NCBI RefSeq assembly: GCF_017161445.1
Contig: NZ_CP071060.1
Coordinates: 2,232,001-2,296,000, forward strand
Direction: 5' to 3'
DNA length: 64,000 nucleotides
Source: Niveibacterium microcysteis
GTDB lineage: Bacteria > Pseudomonadota > Gammaproteobacteria > Burkholderiales > Rhodocyclaceae
Positions 8,643 through 18,597 of the stretch are shown here, piece after piece (within the stretch, counting starts at the first letter, position 1; every line of letters starts with the position of its first letter). Position numbers and translations under genes: made by a program. Under the pieces are notes generated by a model. The model ran no database searches and was not told where the DNA came from. It was given only the letters and a program-made list of their open reading frames with translations.

Positions 8643-9371
8643 ATGGTGAACCTGTCGCCCACCTTCAGCCCGCTCTACCAGCAGATCAAACGCCTGATGA
8701 TTCAGGCGCTTGAGTCGGGGGAGTGGCGTCCCGGTCAAGCTATCCCCAGCGAGCAAGAGCTCGCCGTGCGTTTCCAGGTCAGTCAGGGAACGGTTCGCAA
8801 AGCGATCGATGAGCTGGCTGCGGACAACCTTCTGATCCGTCGTCAGGGCAAAGGCACGTTCGTTGCCTCGCACGCGGACCCGCGCGCGTTGTTCCGTTTC
8901 CTGCGTCTGACGCCGCTGTCCGGTGAAATCGTTCCGCTCAAGAGTGAGCCGCTGGACTGCTGGCGCGCCAAGGCGGGGCAGGAAGCGTCGCGCAATCTCG
9001 GCATCGAACTGTCGGCACCGATCATCATCATTCGGCGGGTTCTGAAGCACGAATCCAAGCCGATCGTGGTGGATGAAATCTACCTGCCGGGGGAGATCTT
9101 CTCCGGACTCAATATCGAAATGCTGCGCGACTGGCAGGGCTCGATCTATGGCCTGTTCGAGTCCCGCTTCGGGGTGCGGATGCTGCATGCGCGAGAAAAG
9201 ATCCGCGCGGTAGCGGCCGACCGCAATGTCGCAGAAACCCTTGGTGTGCCGGAAGCCTCGCCGCTGCTGTCGGTCGAGCGCGTTGCCTATACGTATGGGG
9301 ACAAACCGGTGGAATGGCGTCGCGGCCTGTATTCCACCGCCGAGCACTACTACCTGAATGAACTGAGTTGA
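8643..9371 (+). CDS. GntR-family regulator, HutC/UTRA subfamily
   Basis: A 242-residue transcription factor. Residues about 8-75 form the winged helix-turn-helix of the GntR family (PLYQQIKRLM, WRPGQAIPSEQELAVRFQVS, TVRKAIDELAADNLL, RQGKGTFVA). The rest is a UTRA effector domain (IIIIRRVL, VVDEIYLPGEIF, LLSVERVAYTYGDKPVEWRR). The ATG at 8643 is preferred to a TTG at 8631. Its position between mdh and sdhCDAB and the palindrome upstream suggest that it controls this TCA cluster and itself. The effector is probably an organic acid or CoA-linked metabolite, which is inference. Confidence 0.88.
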   Translation: MVNLSPTFSPLYQQIKRLMIQALESGEWRPGQAIPSEQELAVRFQVSQGTVRKAIDELAADNLLIRRQGKGTFVASHADPRALFRFLRLTPLSGEIVPLKSEPLDCWRAKAGQEASRNLGIELSAPIIIIRRVLKHESKPIVVDEIYLPGEIFSGLNIEMLRDWQGSIYGLFESRFGVRMLHAREKIRAVAADRNVAETLGVPEASPLLSVERVAYTYGDKPVEWRRGLYSTAEHYYLNELS

Positions 9372-9449
9372 GGCTGTAATCGGGCCGGTTGGCCGGTTGC
9401 AGGCAAGAGAACGGCGAGTCCAGCGACGCGCCCCTGTGAGAGGTGAAGC

Positions 9450-9845
9450 ATGTCAGATACAACAATCAAGAAACCGAGACCCAAGCATCTCGACCTGAAG
9501 GTGATCCGTCTGCCGCTGCCCGGATTCGTATCGATCCTGCATCGCGTGAGCGGCGCCGGTTTGTTCCTGATGCTGCCGGTTTTGCTGTGGCTCTTTGGTT
9601 CCAGCGTTGGCAGCCCCGAGGCTATGGCGCAAGCCAAATCGGTGGTTGCGAATCCGCTGGTGAAACTGGTGCTGTTTGGTTTGCTGTGGGCGTATCTGCA
9701 CCACTTCTGCGCCGGCATCCGCTTTCTTCTGCTGGACATGCACAAGGGCCTCGATCTGCCGACCGCGCGCAAGAGCGCCGGCGCGGTGCTGGCAGTAAGC
9801 CTGACTCTTACGGTGCTGATCGGCGCCAAGATTTTCCTGGGGTAA
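9450..9845 (+). CDS. sdhC: Succinate dehydrogenase cytochrome b subunit SdhC
   Basis: A 131-residue membrane anchor with three hydrophobic segments. LHRVSGAGLF near residue 30 and the histidine-rich YLHHFCAGIRFLLLD are family signatures for heme b and quinone binding. First gene of sdhCDAB; GAGAGGTGA precedes the ATG. It anchors SdhAB on the cytoplasmic face of the inner membrane and passes electrons to ubiquinone. Confidence 0.94.
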   Translation: MSDTTIKKPRPKHLDLKVIRLPLPGFVSILHRVSGAGLFLMLPVLLWLFGSSVGSPEAMAQAKSVVANPLVKLVLFGLLWAYLHHFCAGIRFLLLDMHKGLDLPTARKSAGAVLAVSLTLTVLIGAKIFLG

Positions 9846-9848
9846 GCC

Positions 9849-10196
9849 ATGCAAAACCGAATTGTCGTTGGTGCCCACTACGGCTTGCGTGACTGGCTTG
9901 CTCAGCGCGTCACGGCCACGGTGATGGCGCTGTACACCGTCTTCTTCGTCGTCAACCTGTTCTGTCTGCCGGAATTCTCTGCGGAAGCCTGGCGCGCCAT
10001 GTTCTCGGGCGGGTTCATGCGTTTCGCGACCTTCCTGTTCTGGCTCGCACTGTTCTTCCATGCGTGGGTCGGCGTTCGGGACATCTTCATGGATTACATC
10101 AAGCCGGTCGGTGTGCGCCTGATTGCGCACTCGGTCGTCGCTTTCCTGCTGATCGGCTATGCGGGCTGGGCAGCCCAGATTCTTTGGAGGCTGTAA
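9849..10196 (+). CDS. sdhD: Succinate dehydrogenase membrane anchor SdhD
   Basis: A 115-residue second membrane anchor with three predicted transmembrane helices. RDWLAQRVTATVMALY and FFHAWVGVRDIFMDYIKP are typical, the histidine being a probable heme ligand. It begins three bases after sdhC, and its stop codon abuts the GTG start of sdhA with no gap, indicating translational coupling. Confidence 0.94.
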   Translation: MQNRIVVGAHYGLRDWLAQRVTATVMALYTVFFVVNLFCLPEFSAEAWRAMFSGGFMRFATFLFWLALFFHAWVGVRDIFMDYIKPVGVRLIAHSVVAFLLIGYAGWAAQILWRL

Positions 10197-11969
10197 GTGA
10201 AAGTCGCTAAGCGTACGTTTGATGCGGTGATCGTCGGCGCGGGTGGCGCCGGGATGCGGGCCGCAATTCAGCTCTCCGAGGCTGGCCTGAAGACGGCGGT
10301 GCTGTCCAAGGTCTTCCCGACTCGTTCGCATACCGTTGCGGCGCAGGGCGGTGTCTCGGCGTCGCTCGGCAACTCCGAGCCCGACCACTGGCACTGGCAC
10401 ATGTACGACACCGTCAAGGGGTCGGACTGGCTGGGCGATCAGGACGCGATCGAGTTCATGTGCCGCAAGGCGCCCGAAGTGGTTGTGGAACTTGAGCACT
10501 TCGGCATGCCGTTTGACCGTACCGACGAGGGCAAGATTTACCAGCGCCCCTTCGGTGGCCACATGTCGAACTTCGGCGACAAGCCGGTTCGCCGCGCCTG
10601 CGCGGCCGCTGACCGTACCGGCCACGCAATGCTGCACGCGCTCTACCAGCGCAACGTGAAAGCGAACACGCAGTTCTTCGTTGAATGGATGGCGCTGGAT
10701 CTGCTGCGCGACACGGACGGCCGCGTGCTCGGCGTGATCGCGATGGAGATGGAAACCTCGGAAATCGTGGTGTTCCAGGCCAAGGCGACGCTGTTCGCAA
10801 CCGGTGGTGCGGGCCGCATCTTCGCGTCCTCGACGAACGCCTTCATCAATACCGGCGACGGCCTGGGTATGGCGGCGCGTGCCGGTATTCCGCTCGAAGA
10901 CATGGAGTTCTGGCAGTTCCACCCGACCGGCGTTGCCGGCGCGGGCGTGCTGATCACCGAAGGCGTGCGCGGCGAAGGCGGCATCCTGCGCAATGCTTCG
11001 GGTGAGCGTTTCATGGAACGCTATGCGCCGAACGCGAAGGATCTTGCCTCGCGTGACGTCGTCTCCCGCGCGATGGTCACCGAGATCAACGAAGGTCGCG
11101 GCTGCGGCCCGAACAAGGATCACGTGCTGCTCGACATCACGCACCTTGACCCGGACGTCATCAACAAGCGCCTGCCGGGCATCCGCGAGATCTCGATCCA
11201 GTTCGCCAACGTCGACCCGATCCGCGCGCCGATTCCGGTGGTACCGACCTGCCATTACCAGATGGGCGGTATTCCGACCAACTACCGCGGTGAAGTCGTC
11301 GTCGACGGTGCCTCGGTGCCCGGCTTCTACGCCGCAGGCGAATGCGCGTGTGCATCGGTGCACGGCGCAAACCGCCTCGGCACCAACTCGCTCCTCGACT
11401 TGCTGGTGTTTGGCAAGAGCTCGGGCGAGACGATGGTGGAGTACATCAAGGGGCAGGGCAGCGCACAGCCTGAGATCCCGCAAGCCGAAATTGATCGCTC
11501 AGTCGCGCGTGTTGATCGCCTGCTGACGCAGAGCGGCGGCACCAACGTGCACGATGTTCGCGCACAGATGCAACAGACGATGCAGAAGCACTGCGGCGTG
11601 TTCCGCTTCAAGGACATGCTGGCAAGCGGCGTCGACAAGATCCTTGAAGTCGAGAAGCTGGTGCAGCGCACCGAAATCAAGGACAAGTCCAAGGTCTTCA
11701 ACACCGCGCTGACCGAAGCGCTGGAGCTTGAGAACCTGATCGAAGTCGCCAAGGCGACGATGATCTCGGCGAACAACCGTACCGAGTCGCGTGGCGCCCA
11801 TGTGCGCGACGATGCGACCGACACGCCGCAAACGCCGGACGGCCGTGACGACGCCAACTGGCTCAAGCACACGCTTTGGCATCGCGACGGCAATCGCATT
11901 GATTACAAGCCGGTGGTGATGAAGCCGCTGACCGTCGACACCATCGCGCTGAAGAAGCGCGCGTACTGA
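10197..11969 (+). CDS. sdhA: Succinate dehydrogenase flavoprotein subunit
   Basis: A 590-residue flavoprotein that oxidises succinate to fumarate. The FAD-binding GAGGAGMRAAIQLSEAGL is at the N-terminus, SHTVAAQGG holds the histidine that carries covalent FAD, and WQFHPTGVAGAGVL, EGVRGEGG and GANRLGTNSL form the active-site region. Starts at GTG immediately after the sdhD stop; GGAGG lies inside the end of sdhD. The flavinylation factor SdhE is encoded downstream. Confidence 0.98.
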   Translation: MKVAKRTFDAVIVGAGGAGMRAAIQLSEAGLKTAVLSKVFPTRSHTVAAQGGVSASLGNSEPDHWHWHMYDTVKGSDWLGDQDAIEFMCRKAPEVVVELEHFGMPFDRTDEGKIYQRPFGGHMSNFGDKPVRRACAAADRTGHAMLHALYQRNVKANTQFFVEWMALDLLRDTDGRVLGVIAMEMETSEIVVFQAKATLFATGGAGRIFASSTNAFINTGDGLGMAARAGIPLEDMEFWQFHPTGVAGAGVLITEGVRGEGGILRNASGERFMERYAPNAKDLASRDVVSRAMVTEINEGRGCGPNKDHVLLDITHLDPDVINKRLPGIREISIQFANVDPIRAPIPVVPTCHYQMGGIPTNYRGEVVVDGASVPGFYAAGECACASVHGANRLGTNSLLDLLVFGKSSGETMVEYIKGQGSAQPEIPQAEIDRSVARVDRLLTQSGGTNVHDVRAQMQQTMQKHCGVFRFKDMLASGVDKILEVEKLVQRTEIKDKSKVFNTALTEALELENLIEVAKATMISANNRTESRGAHVRDDATDTPQTPDGRDDANWLKHTLWHRDGNRIDYKPVVMKPLTVDTIALKKRAY

Positions 11970-11991
11970 TCTGCCATCGGAGGAACCACGC

Positions 11992-12702
11992 GTGGCAAAC
12001 CGTACTATGAAATTCCAGATCTACCGCTACGACCCGGACAAGGACGCAGCGCCGTACATGCAGGACGTGTCGATCGAAGTCGACGCGACCGATCGCAAGC
12101 TGCTCGATGTGCTGGTCAAGCTCAAGGCCAAGGACGATTCGATCTCGTTCCGCCGCTCATGCCGTGAAGGCGTGTGTGGCTCCGACGCGATGAACATCAA
12201 CGGCAAGAACGGGCTGGCCTGCCTCACCGATATCGCATCGCTGAAAGAGCCGGTGCAGTTGCGCCCGCTCCCGGGACTGCCGGTGATCCGCGACCTGATC
12301 GTGGACATGACCCAGTTCTTCAAGCAGTACCACTCGATCAAGCCGTACGTCGTCAACAACGACCCGCCGCCCGAGCGCGAGCGGCTGCAGTCTCCGGAAG
12401 ACCGTGAAGAGCTCAACGGGCTGTACGAGTGCATTCTGTGCGCGAGCTGCTCGACCTCCTGCCCGTCGTTCTGGTGGAACCCGGATAAGTTCGTCGGCCC
12501 CGCCGGTCTGCTTGCCGCCTACCGCTTCATCGCCGACACGCGTGACCAGGCGACCAGCGAACGCCTCGATAATCTCGAGGATCCGTATCGCCTGTTCCGC
12601 TGCCACACCATCATGAACTGCGTCGATGTGTGCCCGAAGGGTCTCAACCCGACGCGCGCGATCGGCAAGATCAAGGACATGATGGTCCGCAGGGCCGTCT
12701 GA
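11992..12702 (+). CDS. sdhB: Succinate dehydrogenase iron-sulfur subunit
   Basis: A 236-residue electron-transfer subunit. Three cluster motifs are intact: CREGVCGSDAMN with a later Cys for [2Fe-2S], CILCASCSTSCP for [4Fe-4S], and CHTIMNCVDVCPKG shared with the [3Fe-4S] site. Start is GTG at 11992 with GGAGG upstream. It links FAD in SdhA to the quinone site in SdhCD. Confidence 0.97.
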   Translation: MANRTMKFQIYRYDPDKDAAPYMQDVSIEVDATDRKLLDVLVKLKAKDDSISFRRSCREGVCGSDAMNINGKNGLACLTDIASLKEPVQLRPLPGLPVIRDLIVDMTQFFKQYHSIKPYVVNNDPPPERERLQSPEDREELNGLYECILCASCSTSCPSFWWNPDKFVGPAGLLAAYRFIADTRDQATSERLDNLEDPYRLFRCHTIMNCVDVCPKGLNPTRAIGKIKDMMVRRAV

Positions 12703-12709
12703 GCACACG

Positions 12710-12946
12710 ATGAGCGCACTCAAGGAACGCGTGAAGTGGCGTAGCCGCCGGGGCCTGCTGGAACTCGACATCTTCTTCACGCGTTACTACGCGAAGCATC
12801 TCGATGCCCTGAGCGACGCCGAGCTTGAAACGCTGCTCGACATGCTCACCACGGACGATATTGAGCTGTGGAAATGGGTTGGCGGCCGGGAGGAATGCCC
12901 GGTCGAAGAATGGAAAAGCTTGATCGCCGCCATCCGTCAGGCATGA
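12710..12946 (+). CDS. sdhE: FAD assembly factor SdhE
   Basis: A 78-residue DUF339/SdhE protein carrying the diagnostic RRGLLELD motif (RGxxE) and WKWVGG. In the family it promotes covalent attachment of FAD to SdhA. It starts seven bases after sdhB, as expected for an operon that makes the complex together with its maturation factor. Confidence 0.95.
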   Translation: MSALKERVKWRSRRGLLELDIFFTRYYAKHLDALSDAELETLLDMLTTDDIELWKWVGGREECPVEEWKSLIAAIRQA

Positions 12947-12999
12947 CGGGCGCGGTATCCGATGGATTACTGCAATCACTGGCACAGAAGGGACGAATC

Positions 13000-14292
13000 A
13001 TGACGACTCAACGCACCGCTACGCTGACCATCGATGGCAATAGCGTCGAATTCCCGGTGATGTCTGGCGTACACGGGCCGGACGTCATCGACATTCGCAA
13101 GCTCTACGGCTCGACCGGTAACTTCACCTTTGACCCGGGCTTCCTGTCTACGGCCAGCTGCCAGTCGAAGATCACGTACATCGACGGCGACAAGGGCGAG
13201 CTGATGTATCGCGGCTACCCGATCGAGCAACTCGCCGAGAAGTGCGACTTCCTCGAAACCGCCTACCTGCTGCGCGAGGGCGAACTGCCCACCGTGAAGC
13301 AGAAAGAAGCGTTCGTGAAGTCGATCCAGCGTCACACGATGGTTCACGAACAGCTGACCCGCTTCTACCAGGGCTTCCGCCGTGACGCGCACCCGATGGC
13401 CGTGTGCGTGGGCGTGGTTGGTGCGCTGTCGGCGTTCTACCATGATGCGGCTGACTTCTCGGATCAGGAACACCGCACGGTGTCCTTCCACCGCATCCTC
13501 GCGAAGATGCCGACCATCGTTGCGATGGCCTACAAGTACTCGGTTGGCGAGCCGTTCATGTACCCGCGCAACGACCTCGACTACACCGAGAACTTCATGC
13601 ACATGATGTTCGGTACGCCGTGCGAGAAATACGTGCCGAACCCGGTGCTGGCCAAGGCGCTTGACCGCATCCTGATCCTGCACGCCGACCACGAACAGAA
13701 CGCATCGACCTCCACCGTGCGTCTGGCTGGCTCGTCCGGTGCCAATCCGTTTGCGTGCATCTCGGCCGGTATCGCCTGTTTGTGGGGCCCCGCCCACGGT
13801 GGCGCGAACGAGGCTTGCCTCAACATGCTGGAAGAGATCGGCGATGTGTCGCGCGTTGGCGAGTACATCAAGCGCGCGAAGGACAAGAACGACTCCTTCA
13901 AGCTGATGGGCTTCGGTCACCGCGTGTACAAGAACTACGACCCGCGCGCCAAGCTGATGCGCGAGACCTGTCACGAAGTGCTACACGAGCTCGGCCTGCA
14001 CGACAGCAAGCTGTTCAAGCTTGCGATGGAACTCGAGCGCATCGCGCTGGAAGATCCGTACTTCGTCGAGAAGAAGCTTTACCCGAACGTCGACTTCTAC
14101 TCCGGCATCGTGCAGAGCGCGCTGGGGATTCCGACTTCGATGTTCACCTGCATTTTCGCCCTTGCGCGCACCGTTGGCTGGATGAGCCAGTGGGAGGAAA
14201 TGCTTACCGACGCCGACTACAAGATCGGCCGTCCGCGTCAGCTCTACGTGGGCGCCGCAAAGCGCGACGTTACCCCGATCGGCTTGCGCTGA
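13000..14292 (+). CDS. gltA: Citrate synthase (hexameric type II)
   Basis: A 430-residue citrate synthase that condenses acetyl-CoA and oxaloacetate. Active-site regions [11 protein letters not shown] and [14 protein letters not shown] (catalytic histidines) are present, with a catalytic aspartate near the C-terminus expected in VDFYSG. The N-terminal beta-domain ([13 protein letters not shown]) is that of the Gram-negative NADH-regulated form. The ATG at 13000 follows AGAAGGGA; in-frame upstream starts inside sdhE are ignored. It is followed by a hairpin with a T run before sucA. Confidence 0.97.
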   Translation: MTTQRTATLTIDGNSVEFPVMSGVHGPDVIDIRKLYGSTGNFTFDPGFLSTASCQSKITYIDGDKGELMYRGYPIEQLAEKCDFLETAYLLREGELPTVKQKEAFVKSIQRHTMVHEQLTRFYQGFRRDAHPMAVCVGVVGALSAFYHDAADFSDQEHRTVSFHRILAKMPTIVAMAYKYSVGEPFMYPRNDLDYTENFMHMMFGTPCEKYVPNPVLAKALDRILILHADHEQNASTSTVRLAGSSGANPFACISAGIACLWGPAHGGANEACLNMLEEIGDVSRVGEYIKRAKDKNDSFKLMGFGHRVYKNYDPRAKLMRETCHEVLHELGLHDSKLFKLAMELERIALEDPYFVEKKLYPNVDFYSGIVQSALGIPTSMFTCIFALARTVGWMSQWEEMLTDADYKIGRPRQLYVGAAKRDVTPIGLR

Positions 14293-14327
14293 CACAGCAG
14301 ATGGCAAGTCGCAACAGTGTTTGACCG

Positions 14328-14375
14328 CGGGGCGGGCTGACGATCTGGGGGGAGAGTCTCCCCGTCCCGTTTTTT
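14328..14375 (+). terminator. Terminator or attenuator between gltA and sucA
   Basis: CGGGGCGGG (14328-14336) can pair with CCCGTCCCG (14361-14369), nine pairs with one G-U, directly followed by six T (14370-14375). A second perfect stem, GGGGAGA/TCTCCCC (14349-14363), competes for part of the same 3' arm. The arrangement fits partial termination or attenuation that sets sucAB output relative to sdh-gltA; there is no direct evidence for switching. Confidence 0.6.
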
Positions 14376-14447
14376 CCGGTGTGAGTGGCTTCCACCGGAT
14401 CGCTGTGCGGCGTGCTTCATTCACCCGCAGAAAGACAGGTGGCTCCA

Positions 14448-17294
14448 ATGATGAGACAGTTTATGGGCAACTCCTATCTGTTCGGGAGCAATGCGCCGTT
14501 CATCGAGGAACTCTACGAGTCCTACCTCGATAACCCGGCCAGCGTTCCCGAGCAGTGGCGAGATTATTTCGATGCCCTGCAGAACATGCCTGGTGCCGTG
14601 ACGCGCGACGTCGCCCACGCACCGGTCATTGCATCCTTCGCCCAGATGGCGAAGCAGAACAAGCTCGCGACCTCCGCCGTCGGTATCGCCGACAAGCGTC
14701 AGATCGGCGTGCTCCAGATGATCAACGCTTATCGATTCCTCGGTAACCGTTGGGCACAGATCGATCCGCTCAAGCGCCAGGAGCGCCCGCAGATCGCCGA
14801 GCTCGAACCTTCGTTCTATGGCTTCACCGAAGCGGATCTGAGCCAGCAGTTCAACACTGGCTCCTTCCACTTCCCCAACGGTCAGCAGGCAACGTTGCGC
14901 GAGATTCTTGAATCCGCACGCGAGACCTACTGCGGTACCGTTGCAACGGAGTACATGTACCTCTCTGACATCGGTCAGAAGCGCTGGATCCAGAGCAAGC
15001 TGGAACCGAACCGCAGCCGCCCGAACTTCAGCGTCGAGCAGCGCAAGCGCATTCTCGAACGGATGACCGCAGCGGAAACGCTCGAGAAGTACCTCCACAC
15101 CCGCTACGTTGGCCAGAAGCGCTTCTCGCTGGAAGGCGGCGAGTCGGCCATCGTTGCGATGGACACGATCATCAACCATGCCGGTACCGCCGGCGTGCAG
15201 GAAATCGTGATCGGCATGGCCCACCGTGGCCGCCTTAACGTGCTGGTCAACACGCTGGGCAAGCAGCCGGCGATGCTGTTCTCGGAGTTCGAGGGCAAGC
15301 ACGCGGCGGATCTGTCCGCCGGCGACGTGAAGTACCACATGGGCTTCTCGTCCGATGTCAGCACGCCCGGAGGCCCGGTGCACCTGACGCTGGCGTTCAA
15401 CCCGTCTCACCTCGAAATCGTGAACCCGGTGGTCGAGGGCTCGGTGTATGCCCGTCAGCAGCGCCGCTCTGAAGCGGAGAAACTCTGCGCGCTGCCGGTG
15501 CTGATCCACGGCGATGCGGCGGTGGCGGGGCAGGGCGTGAATCAGGAGATGCTGAACTTCTCGCAGACGCGGGGTTTTGGCACTGGTGGCACGATCCACA
15601 TCGTCATCAACAACCAGATCGGTTTCACCACTTCCGATCCGCGCGATCTGCGTTCGTCGATCTACTGTACCGACGTGTTCAAGATGGTCGAAGCGCCAAT
15701 CTTCCACGTCAACGGCGACGACCCTGAAGCGGTCGCGCTGGTCTGTCAGATCGCCGTCGAGTTCCGCCAGACATTCAAGAAGGATGTCGTGGTTGACATC
15801 ATCTGCTACCGCAAGCTCGGCCACAACGAGCAGGACGAGCCGATGGTCACGCAGCCGCTGATGTACAAGAAGGTCAATGCGCATCCGGGCTCGCGCAAGC
15901 TGTACGCGGATCGCCTGGTCGGGCTTGGCGTGTGCAGCCCGGACGAACCGGACCAGATGATCACCGAGTACCGCGCCGCACTCGACCGCGGTGAGCTGCT
16001 CTACAACCCGGTGCTGTCTGGCTACACCCGCAAGTTCGCGCAGGACTGGTCGCCGTTCCTGAAGAAGGAATACACCGACGAGTGCGACACCTCGGTGCCG
16101 CAAGCCGAGTTGCGCCGCCTCGCGCAGCGCCTGACCGACGTGCCTTCCAGCATCACGCTGCACTCGCGTGTGGCGAAGATCATTGAAGACCGCAAGGCAA
16201 TGGGTGAGGGCAAGCTGCCGCTCGACTGGGGCATGGGTGAGAACCTTGCTTACGCGTCGCTGGTGGCTGAAGGCTTCGGCGTGCGCCTGTCGGGTCAGGA
16301 TGCCGGGCGTGGCACCTTCTTCCATCGCCACGCAGTGCTGCACGATCAGAACCGCGAAGTGTGGGACGAAGGCATCTATGTGCCGGCCCAGCACATCCAG
16401 GAAAACCAGGCGCCCTTCACGGTCATCGACTCCGTGCTGTCGGAGAACGCCGTGCTGGCGTTCGAGTACGGTTTCGCGACTGCGGAACCGAATCACCTGG
16501 TTGTGTGGGAAGGCCAGTTCGGCGACTTCGCCAACGGCGCCCAAGTGGTGATCGACCAGTTCATCAGCTCGGGCGAAGCAAAGTGGGGCCGTCTGTCGGG
16601 CATCACGATGCTGCTGCCGCACGGTTATGAGGGGCAGGGGCCGGAGCACTCTTCGGCGCGACTTGAGCGCTACATGCAGCTGTGTGCCGAGAACAACTGG
16701 CAGGTCTGTGTACCCTCGACGCCGTCGCAGATCTTCCACCTGTTGCGCCGTCAGATGGTGCGCAAGCTCCGCAAGCCGCTGATCGTGATGACGCCGAAGT
16801 CGCTGCTGCGCCACAAGGACGCGGTTTCGACGCTGGATGAACTCTCGGATGGCCGTTTCCGTACGGTGATTGGCGAGGTTGATCCGCTGGATCCGAAGGC
16901 CGTCACGCGCGTGGTGCTGTGCTCCGGCAAGATCTACTACGAGCTGGTTGCCGAACGGCGTGCCAAGGGCATCCAGAACACCGCCATCGTACGTATCGAA
17001 CAGCTTTATCCCTTCCCGAATGAGGCATTTGCCGAAGAGCTTGGCAAATACCCCAACGCGCAGGAAGTGGTGTGGTGTCAGGAAGAGCCGCGTAACCAGG
17101 GTGCCTGGTACTGGATCGTCTCCCGTCAGCATCTCGCCCGCTCGCTGGGCAAGAGCCACCACCTCTACCTCGTCAGCCGTCCGGCCTCGGCATCGCCGGC
17201 GGTCGGCTACTACGCCAAGCACCAGGTGCAGCAGAAGGCGGTGATCGAGGGCGCGTTCGGTGAACTGAATCAGGACGTCGCTCCGAGCCGTTGA
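14448..17294 (+). CDS. sucA: 2-oxoglutarate dehydrogenase E1 component
   Basis: A 948-residue thiamine-diphosphate-dependent decarboxylase of the 2-oxoglutarate dehydrogenase complex. It shows the usual N-terminal FGSNAPFIEELYESYL, the ThDP region (GMAHRGRLNVLVN, GDAAVAGQGVNQE, NNQIGFTTSDP), GHNEQDEP and the C-terminal SARLERYMQLC and EEPRNQGAW segments. The ATG at 14448 (or the next codon, 14451) is preferred over 14385 because AGACAGG precedes it and the family starts there. It is 36 bases upstream of sucB. Confidence 0.97.
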   Translation: MMRQFMGNSYLFGSNAPFIEELYESYLDNPASVPEQWRDYFDALQNMPGAVTRDVAHAPVIASFAQMAKQNKLATSAVGIADKRQIGVLQMINAYRFLGNRWAQIDPLKRQERPQIAELEPSFYGFTEADLSQQFNTGSFHFPNGQQATLREILESARETYCGTVATEYMYLSDIGQKRWIQSKLEPNRSRPNFSVEQRKRILERMTAAETLEKYLHTRYVGQKRFSLEGGESAIVAMDTIINHAGTAGVQEIVIGMAHRGRLNVLVNTLGKQPAMLFSEFEGKHAADLSAGDVKYHMGFSSDVSTPGGPVHLTLAFNPSHLEIVNPVVEGSVYARQQRRSEAEKLCALPVLIHGDAAVAGQGVNQEMLNFSQTRGFGTGGTIHIVINNQIGFTTSDPRDLRSSIYCTDVFKMVEAPIFHVNGDDPEAVALVCQIAVEFRQTFKKDVVVDIICYRKLGHNEQDEPMVTQPLMYKKVNAHPGSRKLYADRLVGLGVCSPDEPDQMITEYRAALDRGELLYNPVLSGYTRKFAQDWSPFLKKEYTDECDTSVPQAELRRLAQRLTDVPSSITLHSRVAKIIEDRKAMGEGKLPLDWGMGENLAYASLVAEGFGVRLSGQDAGRGTFFHRHAVLHDQNREVWDEGIYVPAQHIQENQAPFTVIDSVLSENAVLAFEYGFATAEPNHLVVWEGQFGDFANGAQVVIDQFISSGEAKWGRLSGITMLLPHGYEGQGPEHSSARLERYMQLCAENNWQVCVPSTPSQIFHLLRRQMVRKLRKPLIVMTPKSLLRHKDAVSTLDELSDGRFRTVIGEVDPLDPKAVTRVVLCSGKIYYELVAERRAKGIQNTAIVRIEQLYPFPNEAFAEELGKYPNAQEVVWCQEEPRNQGAWYWIVSRQHLARSLGKSHHLYLVSRPASASPAVGYYAKHQVQQKAVIEGAFGELNQDVAPSR

Positions 17295-17330
17295 GCTGGC
17301 GCGTCAGAAAGCACATAGAGGGAAGAAAAA

Positions 17331-18584
17331 ATGCTGATCGAAGTGAAAGTCCCGCAGCTTTCCGAATCGGTGTCCGAAGCGACGCTGGTGAGCTGGCACA
17401 AGAAGGAAGGCGACGCGGTTGCCCGCGACGAAAACCTGATCGACATCGAGACCGACAAGGTCGTGCTCGAGACCCCGGCGCCGGCGGCCGGCGTGTTGGT
17501 CAAGATCATCAAGGGCAACGGCTCGAGCGTTACCAGTGGTGACCTGATCGCACAGATCGACACCGAAGCGACCGCAGGCGCCTCTGCGCCCGCCGCGACT
17601 GCGGCCCCGGCCGCAGCACCGGCGCCCGCTGCTGCTGCGGCTACCGCACCGTCGGGCATGGGCCCGGCGGCGCGCAAGATCCTCGCGGAGAAGGGCGTCG
17701 ATGCATCGAACGTGCAGGGCACCGGCCCTGGCGGCCGTGTAACCAAGGCGGATGCGCTGGGTACGACGACCCACACCGTCACCAAGGCGGCGGTGGTGCC
17801 GTCAAGCCTCCCGGCAGTTGGCTCCACGGCGTCGGCATTGCCGCAGCCGCCGGCACCGGTGGCGGTGGAATCGGTGCTGGCCGATCGTCCGGAGCAGCGT
17901 GTGCCGATGAGCCGCCTGCGCGCCCGCGTTGCCGAGCGCTTGCTGCAGTCGCAAGCCACCAACGCCATCCTGACCACGTTCAACGAGGTCAACATGGCGC
18001 CGGTGATGGAGATGCGCAAGAAGTACCAGGAGAAGTTCGAGAAGGAGCACGGCGTGAAGCTGGGCTTCATGTCCTTCTTCGTGAAGGCCGCGGTTGCGGC
18101 ACTGAAGAAGTACCCGGTGCTGAACGCGTCGGTCGATGGCAATGACATCGTCTATCACGGCTACTTCGATATCGGTATCGCCGTGGGTTCGCCGCGCGGT
18201 TTGGTGGTGCCGATCTTGCGCAACGCCGACCAGATGACGCTGGCGGAAATCGAGAAGAAGATTGCCGAGTTCGGCGCCAAGGCGCGCGATGGCAAGCTTT
18301 CCATCGAAGACCTGACCGGTGGCACCTTCTCGATCTCGAACGGCGGCATCTTCGGTTCGATGCTGTCGACGCCGATCATCAACCCGCCGCAATCGGCGAT
18401 CCTCGGCATTCATGCCACCAAGGATCGTCCGGTGGTTGAGAACGGTCAGGTCGTGATCCGTCCGATCAACTACCTTGCGATGTCGTATGACCACCGGATC
18501 ATCGACGGCCGCGAGGCAGTGCTCGGCTTGGTCACCATGAAGGAAGCACTGGAGGATCCGGCGCGTCTGCTGCTGGAAATCTGA
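17331..18584 (+). CDS. sucB: Dihydrolipoyl succinyltransferase (E2 of 2-oxoglutarate dehydrogenase)
   Basis: A 417-residue E2 with a single lipoyl domain at residues 1-75 (lipoylated Lys in ETDKVVLE), an Ala/Pro linker, a peripheral subunit-binding domain ([20 protein letters not shown]) and a C-terminal catalytic domain ending in [13 protein letters not shown], which holds the catalytic histidine and aspartate. AGAGGGAAG precedes the ATG. It is cotranscribed with sucA and very likely with the SHOCT-PspC gene and lpdA. Confidence 0.97.
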   Translation: MLIEVKVPQLSESVSEATLVSWHKKEGDAVARDENLIDIETDKVVLETPAPAAGVLVKIIKGNGSSVTSGDLIAQIDTEATAGASAPAATAAPAAAPAPAAAAATAPSGMGPAARKILAEKGVDASNVQGTGPGGRVTKADALGTTTHTVTKAAVVPSSLPAVGSTASALPQPPAPVAVESVLADRPEQRVPMSRLRARVAERLLQSQATNAILTTFNEVNMAPVMEMRKKYQEKFEKEHGVKLGFMSFFVKAAVAALKKYPVLNASVDGNDIVYHGYFDIGIAVGSPRGLVVPILRNADQMTLAEIEKKIAEFGAKARDGKLSIEDLTGGTFSISNGGIFGSMLSTPIINPPQSAILGIHATKDRPVVENGQVVIRPINYLAMSYDHRIIDGREAVLGLVTMKEALEDPARLLLEI

Positions 18585-18597
18585 CCGGAGGCAATCA

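Noticed and set aside
9453..11483. A 676-codon minus-strand open frame opposite sdhCDA
   Set aside because: It spans three genuine sdh genes on the other strand and is a GC-driven antisense frame without protein-like motifs.
14421..17222. A 933-codon minus-strand open frame opposite sucA
   Set aside because: It mirrors the codon structure of sucA in high-GC DNA, has an Arg/His/Val-rich composition with no recognisable domain, and sucA is unquestionably real.
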